DNA from: Cellulomonas sp. 73-145
GTDB taxonomy: Bacteria; Actinomycetota; Actinomycetes; Actinomycetales; Cellulomonadaceae
DNA length: 64,000 bases
Direction of reading: 5' to 3'
Assembly (NCBI GenBank): GCA_001898185.1
Contig: MKTI01000009.1
Coordinates: 372,001-436,000, forward strand
Shown: positions 61,124 to 64,000 of the stretch, one piece after another
How the letters are laid out: every line of letters starts with the position of its first letter
Numbering within the stretch: position 1 is the stretch's first letter
The notes under the pieces: model-generated
The model's database searches: none
Told to the model about the DNA's origin: nothing
Seen by the model: the letters and a program-made list of their open reading frames with translations, nothing else
Program-made: the position numbers and the translations under genes

Positions 61124-62548
61124 TCAGACGTCGTAGTACAGCTCGAACTCGTGCGGGTGCGGCCGCAGCCGGATCGGGTCGACCTCGGCGGAGCGCTTGT
61201 AGTCGATCCAGGTCTCGATCAGGTCCGGGGTGAACACGTTGCCGGCGGTCAGCCAGTCGTGGTCCGCCTCGAGGTTGTCGAGCACCTCGGGGAGCGAGCC
61301 CGGCACCTGCTGGATGAGGGCGTGCTCCTCGGGGGGCAGCTCGTACAGGTCCTTGTCGACCGGCTCCGGCGGCTCGATGCGGTTCTGGATGCCGTCGAGA
61401 CCGGCCATCAGCATCGCCGAGAAGGCGAGGTACGGGTTGCTCGACGGGTCCGGGACGCGGAACTCGATGCGCTTGGCCTTGGGGCTCGAGCCGGTGACCG
61501 GGATACGGATGCACGCGGAGCGGTTGCGAGCCGAGTAGACCAGGTTGACGGGAGCCTCGAAGCCCGGCACCAGGCGGTGGTAGCTGTTCACCGTCGGGTT
61601 GGTGAAGGCCAGCAGCGACGGCGCGTGCTTCAGCAGGCCGCCGATGTACCAGCGGGCGAGGTCGGACAGGCCGCCGTAGCCCTTCTCGTCGAAGAACAGC
61701 GGCTCGCCGTCCTTCCACAGCGACTGGTGCACGTGCATGCCCGAGCCGTTGTCGCCGAACAGCGGCTTCGGCATGAAGGTGGCCGTGCGGCCGTTCTGGT
61801 GCGCGACGTTCTTCACCACGTACTTGAACAGCTGCACCTTGTCCGCCGACTTGGCGAGGGTGTCGAAGCGGTAGTTGATCTCCGCCTGGCCCGCGGTGCC
61901 GACCTCGTGGTGGGCGCGCTCGACCTGCAGGCCGAGCTCGTCGAGCAGCAGCGAGATCTCGTCGCGGATGTCGCCGAACTGGTCCACCGGCGCGACGGGG
62001 AAGTAGCCACCCTTGTAGGGCGTCTTGTGCCCGAGGTTGCCACCCTCCTCCTCGCGGCCGCTGTTCCACGCGGCCTCGATGGAGTCGATGAAGTAGAACC
62101 CGGCGTCCTGGCGCGTCTGGAAGCGCACGGAGTCGAAGATGTAGAACTCCGCCTCCGGTGCGAAGAAGGCGGTGTCCGCGATGCCGGTCGAGCGCAGGTA
62201 CGCCTCCGCCTTGGCGGCGATCTGGCGCGGGTCGCGGCTGTAGGGCTCGTCGGTGTAGGGGTCGACGATCGACATGTTGATGTTCAGCGTCTTCTCCACG
62301 CGGAACGGGTCGACGTAGGCCGTCGTCACGTCCGGGATCAGCTTCATGTCCGACTCGTGGATCGCCTGGAAGCCGCGGATCGACGAACCGTCGAACATCT
62401 GACCGTTGACGAAGAAGTCGTCGTCGACGGACGCCGCGGGGACGTTGAAGTGCTGCATGACGCCGGGCAGGTCACAGAACCGGACGTCGACGAACTTGAC
62501 GTCCTCGCTCTTGATGAACGCCAGGACTTCCTCTGGCTTGCTGAACAT
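61124..62548 (-). CDS. glnA1: Glutamine synthetase, type I
   Basis: A 474-residue main glutamine synthetase. It has [36 protein letters not shown], and the adenylylation Tyr in [11 protein letters not shown] GlnR-box-like site precedes it, so it is probably under nitrogen control as well as GlnE control. Confidence 0.97.
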   Translation of the reverse strand: MFSKPEEVLAFIKSEDVKFVDVRFCDLPGVMQHFNVPAASVDDDFFVNGQMFDGSSIRGFQAIHESDMKLIPDVTTAYVDPFRVEKTLNINMSIVDPYTDEPYSRDPRQIAAKAEAYLRSTGIADTAFFAPEAEFYIFDSVRFQTRQDAGFYFIDSIEAAWNSGREEEGGNLGHKTPYKGGYFPVAPVDQFGDIRDEISLLLDELGLQVERAHHEVGTAGQAEINYRFDTLAKSADKVQLFKYVVKNVAHQNGRTATFMPKPLFGDNGSGMHVHQSLWKDGEPLFFDEKGYGGLSDLARWYIGGLLKHAPSLLAFTNPTVNSYHRLVPGFEAPVNLVYSARNRSACIRIPVTGSSPKAKRIEFRVPDPSSNPYLAFSAMLMAGLDGIQNRIEPPEPVDKDLYELPPEEHALIQQVPGSLPEVLDNLEADHDWLTAGNVFTPDLIETWIDYKRSAEVDPIRLRPHPHEFELYYDV

Positions 62549-62622
62549 CCGCTGCTCCTCGGTTGAGTCCAGCCCGTGTGCTCGGGCCTGCGCAGAGGCT
62601 AGGCGCACGTGATGACGCGCCG

Positions 62623-62649
62623 GTGCCACGTCTGTTTCGGCGGTGTTAC
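62623..62649 (-). promoter_or_regulatory. GlnR-box-like site upstream of glnA1
   Basis: Read on the minus strand: GTAAC-N6-GAAAC-N6-GGCAC. This matches the GlnR pattern of 5-bp elements (GTnAC, GAAAC) spaced by six bases; the fourth element is weak. It lies about 75-100 bp before the glnA1 start and also faces the RDD gene. Confidence 0.6.
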
Positions 62650-62722
62650 GTGACGGCGCCCGGTGTGACCGCCGTGCGACGACCCGGACGGTTGTCCGGG
62701 ACCTTTCTCCTAGGCTGGCGGC

Positions 62723-63247
62723 GTGGCGCGACGTGAGGACATGGGCTCGTGGCTTGAGGGCGACGCGGTTGCGGGGGCCGGTGCCGGCACCAGGCTCGGG
62801 CTGCCCGTGTCCGGTCCGGGATCGCCGGCACGGACCGGCCGCCGGGCGCTCGCGCTGGCTGTGGACTGGCTCGCCTGCCTGCTGATCTCGGGGGCGTTGT
62901 TCCCCGGCTCGCAGGCCGCGGCCTTCTCCCTGGTGCGCGGCGAGCCCATGGCCACGCTCGGCATCTTCGCGCTGGAGAACCTGCTCCTGGTCGGCACGGT
63001 CGGCCACACCCTGGGGCACCGGCTGTGCAACCTGCGCGTCAGGACGGCGCCGGTCGTCGGGCCGGGACGGGACGCCGACGGCCTAGCTCGGTCAGCCAGC
63101 GGCCCCGACCTCGGTCGCGCACCGGGGCTCCTGCGGGCCGCCGTGCGGACCGTCCTGCTGCTCCTCGTGATCCCCGCCGTCGTGCAGGACGGCGACGGCC
63201 GCGGCCTGCACGACCGCGCGGCCGGAACGGTGATCGTCCGGCGCTGA
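62723..63247 (+). CDS. RDD family membrane protein
   Basis: A 174-residue protein with hydrophobic segments at about 43-65, 76-98 and 137-155, and an RDD-type segment ([15 protein letters not shown]). It is usually next to glnA1 in actinobacteria. Function unknown. GTG 62723. Confidence 0.82.
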   Translation: MARREDMGSWLEGDAVAGAGAGTRLGLPVSGPGSPARTGRRALALAVDWLACLLISGALFPGSQAAAFSLVRGEPMATLGIFALENLLLVGTVGHTLGHRLCNLRVRTAPVVGPGRDADGLARSASGPDLGRAPGLLRAAVRTVLLLLVIPAVVQDGDGRGLHDRAAGTVIVRR

Positions 63248-63256
63248 GCCGGTGGG

Positions 63257-63997
63257 TCAGCGCCCGCGCAGACCGCGCCGGTCGGGGCGCATCCGGGTCG
63301 GGTCGATGCCCTTCGGCATCGGCAGGCGCATCCCGCCCAGTGCCGTGAGCCGCTTGCTGACCTCGGCGACCTCGGCCTTGGTGAGCTGGGGGCGCAGCTT
63401 CTGCACCGCGCGGGGGAGCTTGCGCAGCGGCACCTGGCCGGGCTCGTCGCCCATCTGCATGACGGTGATCGGGGCACCCGAGATCACCCGCGCGGTCCGC
63501 TTGCGCTCCTGCTCGAGCAGCTTGCCGGCCCGGCTCGCCGGACCCTCGCTGACCAGCACGACACCGGCTCGGCCGAGCCCGCGGAACACGAGGTCCTGCG
63601 TGCGGGGGTCCACCGCCACGGGCTCCTCGGTGAAGGTCCAGCCCTTCCGGATCGTGCCGAGCGCGGCGCGCGACGCACCGGGCTGGCCTTCGATCTGGGT
63701 GTAGGCAGCCGTCTCCGCGCGCCTCGCCAGCACGAACATGGCGCCCAGCGCCGCGAACGGGATGCTGAGCACGAGCATGTAGACCAGCGAGTGCACGAGC
63801 AGGCCGACCACGAGGCCGATCGCGACGATCCCGAAGAACACCGCGAGGAGCAACCAGGTGATCGCCGGGTCGTGCTTGCGCGTCATCTGGTAGGCGGTCC
63901 AGACCTGGGTGTACCAGCGGACCTTTTTGGGGGCGGTGTCGGTGGTGCCGGCGACGCCCTTTGCAGGGCGTGACGGCGGTGTGCTCGCGCGGGCCAT
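63257..63997 (-). CDS. DUF4191 membrane protein
   Basis: A 246-residue protein with two membrane segments (about 45-70 and 72-92, ITWLLLAVFFGIVAIG and MLVLSIPFAALGAMFV) and a C-terminal cytoplasmic domain. It matches the gene beside glnA1 in Mycobacterium (Rv2219). Function unknown. ATG 63997, three bases before the window end. Confidence 0.88.
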   Translation of the reverse strand: MARASTPPSRPAKGVAGTTDTAPKKVRWYTQVWTAYQMTRKHDPAITWLLLAVFFGIVAIGLVVGLLVHSLVYMLVLSIPFAALGAMFVLARRAETAAYTQIEGQPGASRAALGTIRKGWTFTEEPVAVDPRTQDLVFRGLGRAGVVLVSEGPASRAGKLLEQERKRTARVISGAPITVMQMGDEPGQVPLRKLPRAVQKLRPQLTKAEVAEVSKRLTALGGMRLPMPKGIDPTRMRPDRRGLRGR

Positions 63998-64000
63998 GGG

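Overview
The window is high-GC DNA (roughly 70% or more) from the chromosome of an actinobacterium, most like Cellulomonas and its relatives. The evidence is the gene content and order: dgt-dnaG; the glnA1 / glnE / glnA2 / nadE / panB / map / ppgK block; the Nif3 - zinc-ribbon protein - histidine phosphatase trio; and aceE next to a PucR-type regulator and fabD-fabH-acpP-fabF. Much of this order is shared with Mycobacterium and Streptomyces. Other actinobacterial marks are a BldC-type regulator, DUF3052, DUF3145 and DUF4191 proteins, polyphosphate glucokinase and many GTG starts. The genus is an inference, because no rRNA is present.

Left host part (1-12943): the end of dgt, dnaG, a drug-type ABC exporter, the methionine transporter metQ-metN-metI behind a cysteine-rich leader peptide, a LysE exporter, a spermidine-synthase-like protein, a LacI regulator, galK and galE.

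Middle (12944-28795): a complete-looking prophage of about 15.8 kb, integrated in a tRNA-Asn gene and flanked by a 35-bp att repeat (33 of 35 identical). It has no terminase, portal or tail genes. It carries a protein I read as a double-jelly-roll major capsid protein, a FtsK/HerA-type packaging ATPase, many one-helix membrane proteins, two peptidoglycan hydrolases, a tyrosine integrase and a replication-initiator-like protein. This describes a tailless, membrane-containing, tectivirus-like phage. Almost every gene junction is an ATGA, GTGA or TGATG overlap. Structural genes run leftward from a divergent control region at 28.4 kb. A second operon, with integrase and packaging ATPase, runs rightward from the other end, and the two meet at a terminator near 17.25 kb.

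The most interesting point is at the prophage ends. The XRE-type repressor gene (28498-28800) runs into the att core and stops inside the tRNA. If the two att sites are rejoined as in the excised phage, the reading frame continues through the left end for 29 more codons, ends in Met-Ala-Ala, and its stop overlaps the start of the first gene of the integrase operon. Integration would therefore cut a degron-like tail off the repressor and separate the integrase operon from the repressor promoter. The integrase also ends in an Ala-rich tail. This is the logic of integration-dependent immunity known from some mycobacteriophages, here in a tailless phage. Three similar operator-like sites lie between the repressor gene and the divergent leftward operon.

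Right host part (28796-64000): tRNA-Met, a class I c-di-GMP riboswitch in front of a BldC-like regulator, a TetR-controlled YhgE/Pip membrane system, def, the type II fatty-acid synthesis operon with its PucR-type regulator, aceE, tRNA-Val, the Nif3 trio, an FtsX-type ABC transporter, RNase P RNA, a PilZ protein, ppgK, map, panB, nadE, glnA2, glnE and glnA1 (with a GlnR-box-like site), an RDD protein and a DUF4191 protein. The riboswitch and the PilZ protein point to c-di-GMP signalling in this host.
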